Part shown: piece after piece, positions 53,336 through 61,427 of the stretch
Layout of the letters: every line of letters begins with the position of its first letter
How positions within the stretch are numbered: position 1 is the first letter of the stretch
Origin: Alphaproteobacteria bacterium
GTDB taxonomy: Bacteria; Pseudomonadota; Alphaproteobacteria; Rhodobacterales; Rhodobacteraceae
Direction of reading: 5' to 3'
NCBI GenBank assembly: GCA_030424865.1
Contig: JAUHVR010000002.1
Location: 124,001 to 188,000, forward strand
Length of the DNA: 64,000 bases
Translations under genes and position numbers: made by a program
The notes under the pieces: generated by a model
Databases searched by the model: none
What the model was told of the DNA's origin: nothing
Seen by the model: the letters and a program-made list of their open reading frames with translations, nothing else

Positions 53336-54853
53336 ATGACGACCCCCAAGCCTGTAGTTCTGACGATCCTCGACGGATGGGGCCTCGGCCCCACGCGTGA
53401 TGCCAACGCCCCCGCGCTGGCCAAGACGCCGACGATGGATCATCTGACCGCCACCTGCCCCCATGCGACGCTGGTCACTTATGGGCCCGACGCAGGGTTG
53501 CCGACCGGGCAGATGGGGAACTCAGAGGTCGGGCACACCAATATTGGCGCGGGCCGGGTGGTGGCGATGGATCTGGGGCAGATCGACCTGGCCATCGAGG
53601 ATGGCAGCTTCTTTGCCAACGCCGCGCTGCAGGACTTTGCCGCCAAGGTGAAAGCGGCAAACGGCACGGCGCATGTGATCGGCCTGACCTCGCCCGGCGG
53701 GGTGCATTCGCATCAGGATCACATCGTGGCCGCTGCCAAGGCGTTGACCGACGCGGGGCTGCCGGTCGTCGCCCATGTGATCACCGACGGGCGCGATGTT
53801 GCGCCGGGCTCGGGTCAGGCGCAGGTTGCGCAGTTTCAGGCGGATCTGCCCGCGGGCGTGACGATTGCCAGCGTCTCGGGCCGCTACTTCGCGATGGACC
53901 GCGACAACCGGTGGGAGCGGGTCGAAACGGCCTATCGCGCGATTGTCGAAGGGCAGGGCGCGCGTTACGCCGATGCCGACAGCGGGATTGCCGCCAGCTA
54001 TGCGGCTGACAAGATCGACGAATTCATCGAACCCTTTGTGGTTGGCGACCATGCCGGCATCCAGCCGGGTGATGGTGTCTTTTTCATCAACTTCCGGTCG
54101 GACCGGGCGCGGGAAATCCTCGCGGCGATCGGTGACCCGGCGTTTGAGGGATTCGCGCGTGAGAAACCGCACCTCAGCGCGCTGCTGGGGATGGTCGAGT
54201 ATTCGGACAGCCACAACACCTACATGACAACCGCCTTTCCGAAGCGCGAGATTGTCAACACGCTGGGCGAATGGGTGGCCAAGCAGGGCAAAACGCAGTT
54301 CCGTCTGGCCGAGACCGAGAAATACCCGCATGTCACCTTTTTCCTGAACGGTGGCAAAGAGGTGCCCGAAGAGGGCGAGGACCGCTTTATGCCCAAATCG
54401 CCCAAGGTTGCGACTTATGACTTGCAGCCCGAGATGTCGTCCGAAGAGGTGACCGAGCGGTTCGTTGCCGCCGTCGAGGCGGGCTATGACCTGATCGTGA
54501 CGAACTATGCGAACCCCGATATGGTTGGCCACACCGGCGATCTGGACGCCGCGATTGCGGCCTGCGAGGCTGTGGATGCCGGTCTGGGCAAGGTGCTGGC
54601 GGCAGTGGAAAAGGCAGGCGGGGCGATGATCGTGACGGCGGACCACGGCAATTGCGAAACCATGGTGGACCCCGAAACCGGCGGGCCGCACACGGCGCAT
54701 ACGCTGAACCCGGTGCCGGTGATCCTGTTTGGCGGGCCCGAGGGCGCAAAGCTGCGCGACGGGCGGCTGGCGGATCTGGCGCCGACGGTTCTGCAGCTGA
54801 TGAACCTGCCGCAACCCGAAGAAATGACCGGAGAGACCCTGATCGTCACATGA
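53336..54853 (+). CDS. gpmI: 2,3-bisphosphoglycerate-independent phosphoglycerate mutase
   Basis: 505 aa, normal length. Phosphatase-domain metal site L-D-G-W-G (Asp13), catalytic Ser63 in G-N-S-E-V-G-H-T-N-I-G-A-G-R, H-S-H-Q-D-H in the transferase domain and T-A-D-H-G-N-C-E and H-T-A-H-T near the C-terminus. Interconverts 3- and 2-phosphoglycerate with manganese. The start follows GGAAGGCGTGAC. ATGA overlap with the EnvC-like gene. Confidence 0.97.
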   Translation: MTTPKPVVLTILDGWGLGPTRDANAPALAKTPTMDHLTATCPHATLVTYGPDAGLPTGQMGNSEVGHTNIGAGRVVAMDLGQIDLAIEDGSFFANAALQDFAAKVKAANGTAHVIGLTSPGGVHSHQDHIVAAAKALTDAGLPVVAHVITDGRDVAPGSGQAQVAQFQADLPAGVTIASVSGRYFAMDRDNRWERVETAYRAIVEGQGARYADADSGIAASYAADKIDEFIEPFVVGDHAGIQPGDGVFFINFRSDRAREILAAIGDPAFEGFAREKPHLSALLGMVEYSDSHNTYMTTAFPKREIVNTLGEWVAKQGKTQFRLAETEKYPHVTFFLNGGKEVPEEGEDRFMPKSPKVATYDLQPEMSSEEVTERFVAAVEAGYDLIVTNYANPDMVGHTGDLDAAIAACEAVDAGLGKVLAAVEKAGGAMIVTADHGNCETMVDPETGGPHTAHTLNPVPVILFGGPEGAKLRDGRLADLAPTVLQLMNLPQPEEMTGETLIVT

Positions 54854-55971
54854 TCCGTGCGCTTGCAGTCCTGATCGCGCTGACCGGAGCAGCGCAGGCC
54901 CAGACGGCGGCGGAATCGGCGCAGTTCGCGGCCGAGATGCTGGAAGAGGCCTCGGTCCGTCTGGATCAGGCCGACGAGGCGCGCGATCGTGTGGCGGCGC
55001 TGACCGAAACGATCCGGGCCTTCGAATCGGGTCTGGGCGCGCTGCGGGATGGCGTGCGCGCCGCGCGCATTCGCGAGTTGGCGGTGCAAAAGGATCTGCA
55101 GGGGCGCGAGGCCGAGATTGCCCAGCTTCTGGGTGTCTTGCAGACCATCAGCCGGACCGAAGGTCCCGCGGTGCTGGTGCATCCGGCGGGGCCGGTGGGC
55201 GCGGCGCGGTCGGGCATGATGGTGGCCGCTGTCACGCCGGGGCTGGCCGCGCAGGCGCAAGACTTGAAGCGGGATCTGCAAGAGGTCAGCACCCTGCGCC
55301 AGCTGCAAGAGGCGGCTGTGAACCAGCTGCGGCAAGGATTGAACGGCGTGCAGACGGCGCGCACACAACTGAGCCAGGCGATTGCCGAACGCACCGACCT
55401 GCCGCGCCGGTTCACCGAAGATCCGGTGCGCACGGCGATCCTGATCGGAGCGACCGAGACGCTGCAGGCCTTTGCCAGCGGCCTGAGCGAGATTGCGGTG
55501 GGTGACACCGGCGAGGCGCTGCCCGGCATCGATGATCAGCGCGGTCTTTTGCCGCTTCCCGTGCCGGGCCAGATCCTGCGCGCGGCGGGCGAAGCGGATG
55601 CAGCCGGCGTGGTGCGTCCCGGCATCCTGATTGCCACCCGGGCCCAGGCTTTGGTCACGACACCTGTTCCCGTGACCGTGCGCTACAGCGGCCCCCTTCT
55701 GGACTACGGGTTGGTGACAATCCTTGAACCGCAAGAGGATACACTCTTTGTTTTCGCGGGGTTGGCCACGGTTTTCGGGGCCGCTGGCGAGGTGCTGCCG
55801 GCCGGCAGTCCGGTCGGTCTGATGGGGGGAAGCGCGGGAAATGCCGATGATATCCTCTCACAGTCCGGTGAAAGGACTGGAAGTGCCCGCCCGGAAACGC
55901 TCTATATAGAGGTCAGAGAGGGCGACGGCACCGTTGACCCGCTGATCTGGTTCACGACCGACAAGGGATAA
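54850..55971 (+). CDS. EnvC-like murein hydrolase activator (degenerate LytM/M23)
   Basis: 373 aa with a signal peptide (M-I-R-A-L-A-V-L-I-A...A-Q-A-Q-T), coiled-coil from about 20 to 190, and a C-terminal M23-like fold. The zinc ligands of active LytM enzymes are missing: the usual I-D-H-G reads I-L-E-P, Y-A-H-L reads F-A-G-L and H-L-H-F-E reads L-Y-I-E. This is the EnvC type, which activates amidases at the division site rather than cutting peptidoglycan. It lies between gpmI and ctpA, 3 bp before the latter. Confidence 0.9.
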   Translation: MIRALAVLIALTGAAQAQTAAESAQFAAEMLEEASVRLDQADEARDRVAALTETIRAFESGLGALRDGVRAARIRELAVQKDLQGREAEIAQLLGVLQTISRTEGPAVLVHPAGPVGAARSGMMVAAVTPGLAAQAQDLKRDLQEVSTLRQLQEAAVNQLRQGLNGVQTARTQLSQAIAERTDLPRRFTEDPVRTAILIGATETLQAFASGLSEIAVGDTGEALPGIDDQRGLLPLPVPGQILRAAGEADAAGVVRPGILIATRAQALVTTPVPVTVRYSGPLLDYGLVTILEPQEDTLFVFAGLATVFGAAGEVLPAGSPVGLMGGSAGNADDILSQSGERTGSARPETLYIEVREGDGTVDPLIWFTTDKG

Positions 55972-55974
55972 GAA

Positions 55975-57306
55975 ATGAAGAAATTCGTGATGGCCGCCGT
56001 GGGCGGCACTCTGGCCGGTGTGGTGGCCACCACGCAATTCGTAGGCCCTCTGCTTGCTCAGGAAGGCGCGCGAACATCGAGTGTCTACGAACAGCTCGAT
56101 CTTTTTGGTGACATCTTTGAACGCATCCGTGCGCAGTATGTCGAGGAAGTGGACGAGGCCGAGCTGATCGAAGCGGCAATCAACGGCATGCTGACCTCGC
56201 TTGATCCGCACTCAAGCTACCTGTCGCCCAAGGACGCGGCAGACATGCGCGTGCAGACACGTGGCGAATTTGGCGGGTTGGGCATCGAGGTCACCCAGGA
56301 AGAGGGCTTTGTCAAAGTCGTCTCGCCGATGGACGGCACACCTGCGGATGCCGCGGGTATCGAGGCGGGCGATTTCATCACCCATGTCGACGGCGAGTCG
56401 GTTCTGGGCCTGACGCTGGATCAGGCGGTCGAGATGATGCGCGGGCCGGTCGGATCCGAGATCATCGTGACCATCGTGCGTGAAGGTGAGGAAGAGCCTT
56501 TTGACGTTTCGATCATTCGTGACACCATCAAGCTGCAAGCCGTGCGCACCCGGACCGAAGGTGACACCGTGGTCCTGCGGGTGACGACCTTTAACGATCA
56601 GACCTATGCCAACCTCGAAGAGGGGCTGGCCAAACAGGTCGAGGAATTGGGCGGCATCGAGAACGTGAACGGCTTTGTGCTGGACCTGCGCAACAACCCG
56701 GGCGGCCTGCTGACCCAGGCGATCCGCGTCTCTGACGCCTTCCTTGAAAAGGGCGAGATCGTCTCGACCCGTGGCCGGAACCCGGCGGATGGCGACCGGT
56801 TCAACGCGACCGAGGGCGATCTGGCGCAAGGCAAGCCGGTTGTTGTCCTGATCAACGGCGGTTCTGCCTCGGCCTCGGAAATCGTTGCGGGCGCCTTGCA
56901 GGATCACCGCCGGGCGATTGTTGTGGGCACCAAATCCTTTGGCAAGGGCTCGGTCCAGACGGTGATGCCGCTGCGCCAGGACGGCGCGATGCGCCTGACC
57001 ACCGCGCGGTATTACACCCCGTCGGGCCGTTCGATCCAGGCGTTGGGCGTCTCGCCCGACATCATCGTCGAGCAGCCGCGCCGCGACCCGAACGCCGAAG
57101 AGGCCGAAGAGGAACGCCGCACCCGGTCCGAGGCCGACCTGCGCGGCAGCCTGAACAACGACAGCCTGTCCGAAGACGAGCTGCGCCAGATCGAAGAGGA
57201 TCGCGCCCGCGCCGAAGAGGCCGCCAAACGGCGCGAGGATGACTATCAGCTGGCCTATGCCATCGACATCCTCAAGGGCCTTTCGGCGCTGGGTCCAAAG
57301 GACTGA
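55975..57306 (+). CDS. ctpA: C-terminal processing protease (S41 family)
   Basis: 443 aa. N-terminal signal/anchor (M-K-K-F-V-M-A-A-V-G-G), a PDZ domain at about 95-170 (F-G-G-L-G-I-E-V) and the S41 core: R-N-N-P-G-G-L-L, catalytic Ser299 in G-G-S-A-S-A-S-E and Lys324 in F-G-K-G-S-V-Q, 25 residues apart as in Prc/CtpA. Charged Glu/Arg-rich C-terminal segment (about 375-420). Periplasmic processing of envelope proteins or peptidoglycan hydrolases, with EnvC as genetic neighbour. Confidence 0.96.
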   Translation: MKKFVMAAVGGTLAGVVATTQFVGPLLAQEGARTSSVYEQLDLFGDIFERIRAQYVEEVDEAELIEAAINGMLTSLDPHSSYLSPKDAADMRVQTRGEFGGLGIEVTQEEGFVKVVSPMDGTPADAAGIEAGDFITHVDGESVLGLTLDQAVEMMRGPVGSEIIVTIVREGEEEPFDVSIIRDTIKLQAVRTRTEGDTVVLRVTTFNDQTYANLEEGLAKQVEELGGIENVNGFVLDLRNNPGGLLTQAIRVSDAFLEKGEIVSTRGRNPADGDRFNATEGDLAQGKPVVVLINGGSASASEIVAGALQDHRRAIVVGTKSFGKGSVQTVMPLRQDGAMRLTTARYYTPSGRSIQALGVSPDIIVEQPRRDPNAEEAEEERRTRSEADLRGSLNNDSLSEDELRQIEEDRARAEEAAKRREDDYQLAYAIDILKGLSALGPKD

Positions 57307-57327
57307 TCTCAATTCTCGAAAACTTGG

Positions 57328-57358
57328 AAAGCCCCGCAGATTCGCGGGGCTTTTTTTG
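57328..57358 (+). terminator. Intrinsic terminator after ctpA
   Basis: AAAGCCCCGC (57328-57337), six-base loop, GCGGGGCTTT (57344-57353) then a T run, 22 bp after the ctpA stop. Textbook rho-independent terminator ending the gpmI-envC-ctpA unit. Confidence 0.95.
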
Positions 57359-57386
57359 TTCGGACGCTCTGCTGCGCAGAGCAGCT

Positions 57387-58406
57387 TTATCCCGGCTTGC
57401 GGACGCTCATGAGGCGGGACATCAGCGCGGTCTGGCTGTTGGTGCCCGTCTTTTCAAACACACGGCGCAGCTGGGTCTTGATGGTGGAAACCTGTACTCC
57501 CATCTCATCGGCCACGGCGCGCAGGTCTTGTCCATCCACCAAAAGCGCAACCATCCGCCGCTGCGAGGGTGAGAGACCGAAAAGTTCGGACGCGTGTTCA
57601 ATCCAGCCATCCAGTGCTGCGGTGTCCTCGAAGGTGATCGAGATTTCGCTCTGCACAACCCGGGCCCAGCAATACATGGGCTTCAGATTTTCGTCTTCTC
57701 CCAACGGGATCGGATGGGATGAACGGTTGGACAACCCGGGCGCAAACATCGTTTTCAGAAAAGCGACCCGATCTGCGATTTCTGCCTGAAGGCCCGCGTC
57801 CATATCTTTTTGTCGGGCAAACAGCCGGTCGCGGACAATCTTCAAGCCCTCATAGGCGGGCAGACGCGCCTTGGCCTGATCGTTCAGTTGAACCACCCGA
57901 CCAGTTGCGTCCAGACGTATCTCTGGCGTCTTCGCATGTTCCCGCTCGGGCACGACAAGGATCATGCAGGCGATCTTCCAGCGTGTGCCAACGCGATGCA
58001 GGATCTTTGTTTCGTGCTGCAGCCTTTCAACAATGAAACCGGGATCGTTTTTGGCCAAAACCTGATCATAGTGGACCCAGGCCACATCACCTGAAACCGT
58101 CACCTGGACATTCTTGCGGACCAGGTATTCGCGGGTGTCATAGTTCTGCGGGGCCCACTCCATCGATTTCCTGAAGCCCTTGCTGATCTCGTCCCAGCCC
58201 TTGTGTTGGCGGACACCGACGCGGGGACCGGCAAACAATCTGATGGTGTCCGGCGCGTGCAACCATTGGTCCGCCAGCGTCTCGTAGTCGTTTGCGAAGA
58301 ACGCGGCACATTCGATCTCGATCACATCGAGAACCGCTTGTTCTTCTGCGGAATACCCCGGGCTGGTGTCTTGTTCTGGTGCCAAAATGCCTTCCACCGC
58401 TTTCAT
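57387..58406 (-). CDS. SnoaL-like/LuxR-HTH fusion regulator
   Basis: 339 aa from the ATG at 58406. Residues about 20-145 look like a SnoaL/NTF2-like domain (A-A-F-F-A-N-D-Y-E-T-L-A-D-Q-W-L, V-A-W-V-H-Y-D-Q-V-L), followed by a middle sensor-like part, and a C-terminal LuxR helix-turn-helix: F-G-L-S-P-S-Q-R-R-M-V-A-L-L, L-R-A-V-A-D-E-M-G-V-Q-V-S-T-I-K-T-Q-L-R-R-V-F. Without a receiver domain it probably senses a small hydrophobic ligand directly. ATGA overlap with the 65-aa ORF. Convergent with ctpA across the terminator. Confidence 0.85.
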   Translation of the reverse strand: MKAVEGILAPEQDTSPGYSAEEQAVLDVIEIECAAFFANDYETLADQWLHAPDTIRLFAGPRVGVRQHKGWDEISKGFRKSMEWAPQNYDTREYLVRKNVQVTVSGDVAWVHYDQVLAKNDPGFIVERLQHETKILHRVGTRWKIACMILVVPEREHAKTPEIRLDATGRVVQLNDQAKARLPAYEGLKIVRDRLFARQKDMDAGLQAEIADRVAFLKTMFAPGLSNRSSHPIPLGEDENLKPMYCWARVVQSEISITFEDTAALDGWIEHASELFGLSPSQRRMVALLVDGQDLRAVADEMGVQVSTIKTQLRRVFEKTGTNSQTALMSRLMSVRKPG

Positions 58407-58600
58407 CCAACCTCTGTCGAAGGTTTGGTCAGGATGGGTGTAACACGGATTGCCGTCTGAAAGAATTTCAGGCCTGTCTTGAGCCGTTCCAGCACTCCCC
58501 GTTTTGCAACTTCGGGCTGCGGGTCGTTGTCGTACAGGGGCCAATCCCTGTCGTCGCGGAAGGCTTTCAGGTTCGTCGCCACAAGCAATGAATAGTCCAT
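58403..58600 (-). CDS. Small hypothetical protein coupled to the LuxR-type regulator
   Basis: 65 aa from the ATG at 58600 with GGAG upstream. It begins M-D-Y-S-L-L-V-A-T-N-L-K-A-F-R-D-D and ends with a stop overlapping the regulator's ATG (ATGA), so translation is probably coupled. No membrane segment or known motif. It may be a real small gene or a translated leader. Confidence 0.5.
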   Translation of the reverse strand: MDYSLLVATNLKAFRDDRDWPLYDNDPQPEVAKRGVLERLKTGLKFFQTAIRVTPILTKPSTEVG

Positions 58601-58732
58601 GTTTCCATCTCCGTTGGTTTCCTGCGTTGACGACGATCATGGCTCAGTTTCGTCGTTCGCCCTGTCATCCATCCGGGCGACAATTGTCTGTGCTGAAGGG
58701 GGAACCCATCGCCACGGGGCTTGTATTTGGTA

Positions 58733-58763
58733 CGATATCGCACTATATAGTTCGATATCGCAC
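58733..58763. promoter_or_regulatory. Duplicated CGATATCGCAC operator
   Basis: CGATATCGCAC occurs at 58733 and again at 58753, exactly 20 bp apart, each with a perfect CGATATCG core. Between them lies the palindrome ACTATATAGT (58742-58751). It lies 18-48 bp upstream of the nitroreductase ATG and in the shared gap with the divergent regulator. Best candidate owner is the MarR protein at 59880-60335. Confidence 0.7.
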
Positions 58764-58780
58764 CATATTGGAGATTCGCA

Positions 58781-59887
58781 ATGGCCCTTTCCCGCAGAAA
58801 AATGATTGCCCTTATCGGCGGTGGCGTCGTTCTTGCCGCAAGCGGCAGCGCCGCCGGGTTCCTGACCACCCGCCGTCCTGACAGCGCACTTGCGCCGTGG
58901 GAGGCCGCGGGCGGCTACAGCGACCCGCGCCTGAACGCCCTGTCCTATGCGCTGCTGGCCCCGAACCCGCACAACCGTCAGCCGTGGGAGGCTGAACTGG
59001 TCGGCGACACCGGCCTGATCATTCACCGGGACAGGTCGCGCAATTTGCCTGCCACCGATCCGTTTGACCGGCAGCTGACCATCGGCATGGGCTGCTTCCT
59101 TGAACTGCTGCGCATGGCCGCCGCCGCGCAGGGCTATGCACTGGACCAGACGCTCTTTCCCGATGGCGAGGACGGGCCGGTCGCACGGATCACCTTTGCC
59201 AAGGGCGGCCAAGCCGACCCGCTGTTCGCCCACGCCCTGAACCGCCGGACCAACCGTTCGAAATACGAAGACCGCCTGCCCGACGCACAGGCCATCGCCG
59301 CGCTGTCCGAGATCGGTCAGGTCGTCCTCGAGACGGGCCAGGTCGACGCCACCCGGCAGTTGACGCAAGACGCCATGCGGATCGAGATGCTGACCCATGA
59401 GGCGATGATGGAAAGCGTCGATCTGATGCGTATCGGCAAGGCCGAGATCAACGCCAACCCCGATGGCATCTCGATGGGCGGGCCGTTTCTGGAAAGCCTC
59501 TCGCTGGTCGGCATCCTGTCGCGCGAGGCGCTGGCTGACCCAAACAGCGCGGGCTTCAAGCAGGGGCTTGAAATCACGCTGGGCGATCTGTCGGCGACCC
59601 ATGCCTATGCGGTCATCACCACGCCCGGAAACAGCCGTCTGGACCAGATCGAGGCCGGCCGCCGCTGGATCCGCCTGAACCTGACCGCCACGGGGCATGG
59701 GCTTGCGATGCAGCCGGTCAGTCAGGCCCTGCAGGAATACCCGGAAATGGCCGAGCCGTATGATCGCGTCCACAAGATGTTCGCAGGGCCCGGCGAAACG
59801 GTTCAAATGCTGGGGCGGCTTGGCTATGCTCCGCAAGTCGACGCAAGCCCGCGTTGGCCGTTGGAGACTCGACTGCTGAATGCCTGA
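58781..59887 (+). CDS. Acg-like nitroreductase-family protein with Tat-type signal
   Basis: 368 aa; GGAG 7 bases before the ATG. N-terminus M-A-L-S-R-R-K-M-I-A-L-I-G-G-G is twin-arginine-like followed by a hydrophobic stretch and A-A-G-F. The body has A-P-N-P-H-N-R-Q-P-W, L-N-R-R-T-N-R-S and a repeated half-domain as in Acg/Rv3131 proteins, which bind FMN and may sequester it. Exported placement suggests an envelope redox or stress function. Overlaps the marR gene by 8 bp. Confidence 0.87.
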   Translation: MALSRRKMIALIGGGVVLAASGSAAGFLTTRRPDSALAPWEAAGGYSDPRLNALSYALLAPNPHNRQPWEAELVGDTGLIIHRDRSRNLPATDPFDRQLTIGMGCFLELLRMAAAAQGYALDQTLFPDGEDGPVARITFAKGGQADPLFAHALNRRTNRSKYEDRLPDAQAIAALSEIGQVVLETGQVDATRQLTQDAMRIEMLTHEAMMESVDLMRIGKAEINANPDGISMGGPFLESLSLVGILSREALADPNSAGFKQGLEITLGDLSATHAYAVITTPGNSRLDQIEAGRRWIRLNLTATGHGLAMQPVSQALQEYPEMAEPYDRVHKMFAGPGETVQMLGRLGYAPQVDASPRWPLETRLLNA

Positions 59888-60335
59888 CCATCCCCCCGAC
59901 CTGTTCTTTCGCCTGATCACCGAGGCCGGGATCATCACGCAGATCGCCACAACCTTTCTGGAGGCGCGGCTGCCGGATGGGTTGCTGGCCTCTCATTTCG
60001 GGGTGGTGAACCATCTGACCCGGGTGAATGACGGCGCGACGCCCCTGCAACTGGCGCGCGCCTTTCAGGTGCCAAAGACGACGATGACGCACACGCTGGC
60101 GGGGCTGGAAAAACACGGGCTGGTCGAGATGCGCCCGAACCCGGATGACAAGCGGTCAAAACAGGTCTGGCTGACCCCGGCGGGACAGGCCTTTCGCGCC
60201 GAGGCCATCGCGCGTCTGGCCCCGGTGATCGAAGAGGTCGCGAAACGCTTTGACGGCGACCGGGCGGCGGCCATCCTGCCGGAACTGGCCGAGTTCCGCG
60301 CCGTGGTGGACGATTTGCGCAACGACATGACCTGA
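59880..60335 (+). CDS. MarR-family regulator
   Basis: 151 aa, typical MarR. Winged helix with [24 protein letters not shown] and wing residues [14 protein letters not shown]. Co-transcribed with the nitroreductase. The doubled palindrome upstream of that gene is probably its operator, giving autorepression released by a small ligand. Confidence 0.92.
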   Translation: MPDHPPDLFFRLITEAGIITQIATTFLEARLPDGLLASHFGVVNHLTRVNDGATPLQLARAFQVPKTTMTHTLAGLEKHGLVEMRPNPDDKRSKQVWLTPAGQAFRAEAIARLAPVIEEVAKRFDGDRAAAILPELAEFRAVVDDLRNDMT

Positions 60336-60396
60336 TCCACGCTGGCCCGTCCCATGCCGACCCGTTAGGGTGCGCGCAAACAAGACGAGGCCGCAG

Positions 60397-60879
60397 ATGA
60401 CCCCCGAAGAGATCGAAAAACTTCCCTATCGCCCCTGCGTGGGTGTGATGCTTGTGAACGCCGACGGCCATGTCTTTGTCGGCCAGCGCATCGACAACGA
60501 AACCCCCGCCTGGCAGATGCCCCAGGGCGGCGTTGACGACGGTGAGGCGCCGCGCGATGCGGCCCTGCGCGAGCTCTGGGAAGAAACCGGTGTGAACCCC
60601 GAACTGGTGACGGTCGAGGCCGAAACCGCCAACTGGCTGCCCTATGACCTGCCGCATGATCTGGTGCCGCGCATCTGGAAGGGGCGGTTTCGCGGACAGG
60701 AACAGAAATGGTTCCTTCTGCGCTTCAACGGCTCGGACGATCAGGTGAACATCGCGACCGAGCATCCCGAGTTCAGCGAGTGGCGCTGGTTGCCCGCCGA
60801 TCAGCTGGTTCCCAACATCGTGCCCTTCAAACGCGCGGTTTATGCTAAGGTGCTGGAGGAATTCCAGGAGAAGCTATGA
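60397..60879 (+). CDS. rppH: RNA pyrophosphohydrolase (Nudix)
   Basis: 160 aa from the ATG at 60397 (GAGG upstream). Complete Nudix box (about 44-66): [18 protein letters not shown]. The N-terminal Y-R-P-C-V-G-V-M-L and W-Q-M-P-Q-G-G are RppH/NudH hallmarks. Removes pyrophosphate from 5' triphosphate RNA to start decay. ATGA overlap with the next gene. Confidence 0.95.
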   Translation: MTPEEIEKLPYRPCVGVMLVNADGHVFVGQRIDNETPAWQMPQGGVDDGEAPRDAALRELWEETGVNPELVTVEAETANWLPYDLPHDLVPRIWKGRFRGQEQKWFLLRFNGSDDQVNIATEHPEFSEWRWLPADQLVPNIVPFKRAVYAKVLEEFQEKL

Positions 60880-61352
60880 TCCGCGCCCTTGCCCTTGTCG
60901 CGCTGATGGCCTCGCAGGCGCACGCCCTGTCGTGCTTGCCCTCTGATGTCGCAGCAGATTTTCACACCGCCAATGACGCGAAAGAGTTCTACGTCATCGC
61001 CTATGGCAAGCTGAGATTCAACGAATCGCGATTGCCGGAAGGGCAGAACTCGGACCAGATGCAGGGGCGCGAGGTGGTGATCCCGGCGCGGCTGAATGGA
61101 TGGTCGCTGACCTCGATCGGGTTCACACGGGTGTTTGACGAGCGCATCAATCTGCGCGTCATCTGCCTGGGACCGTGGTGCGGCGGGGCGGTTTCGGACC
61201 TGCCTCACCTGACGTTCCTGAAACGGACGGGCGGAGCCTATGAGCTGGAGGTCGGGCCCTGCCCGTCCATGTCCTATGCCGAGCCCAGCCAGGAGCAGCT
61301 CAATCAGGCGGTTGTCTGCTTTCAGGGCGGACATTGTCCAAGGCCCTTCTGA
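60876..61352 (+). CDS. Exported hypothetical protein
   Basis: 158 aa. Signal peptide [17 protein letters not shown] followed by L-S-C-L-P-S-D-V. Six cysteines in the mature part (including C-L-G-P-W-C-G-G and C-F-Q-G-G-H-C) suggest disulfides in the periplasm. Overlaps rppH by ATGA, so co-transcribed. No family recognised beyond conserved Rhodobacterales hypothetical. Confidence 0.8.
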   Translation: MIRALALVALMASQAHALSCLPSDVAADFHTANDAKEFYVIAYGKLRFNESRLPEGQNSDQMQGREVVIPARLNGWSLTSIGFTRVFDERINLRVICLGPWCGGAVSDLPHLTFLKRTGGAYELEVGPCPSMSYAEPSQEQLNQAVVCFQGGHCPRPF

Positions 61353-61427
61353 GCCTTTTGCGTCAATGGTGGTTTCAGGGCCGCCGGGCGGTCAGGCGAT
61401 CGACCTTGTTCCGTCTCGGCGCGGCCA

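Noticed and set aside
53028-53339. A 103-codon plus-strand frame in the carB-gpmI gap
   Set aside because: It starts inside carB in another frame, is Arg/Pro-rich without a fold signal and has no ribosome site.
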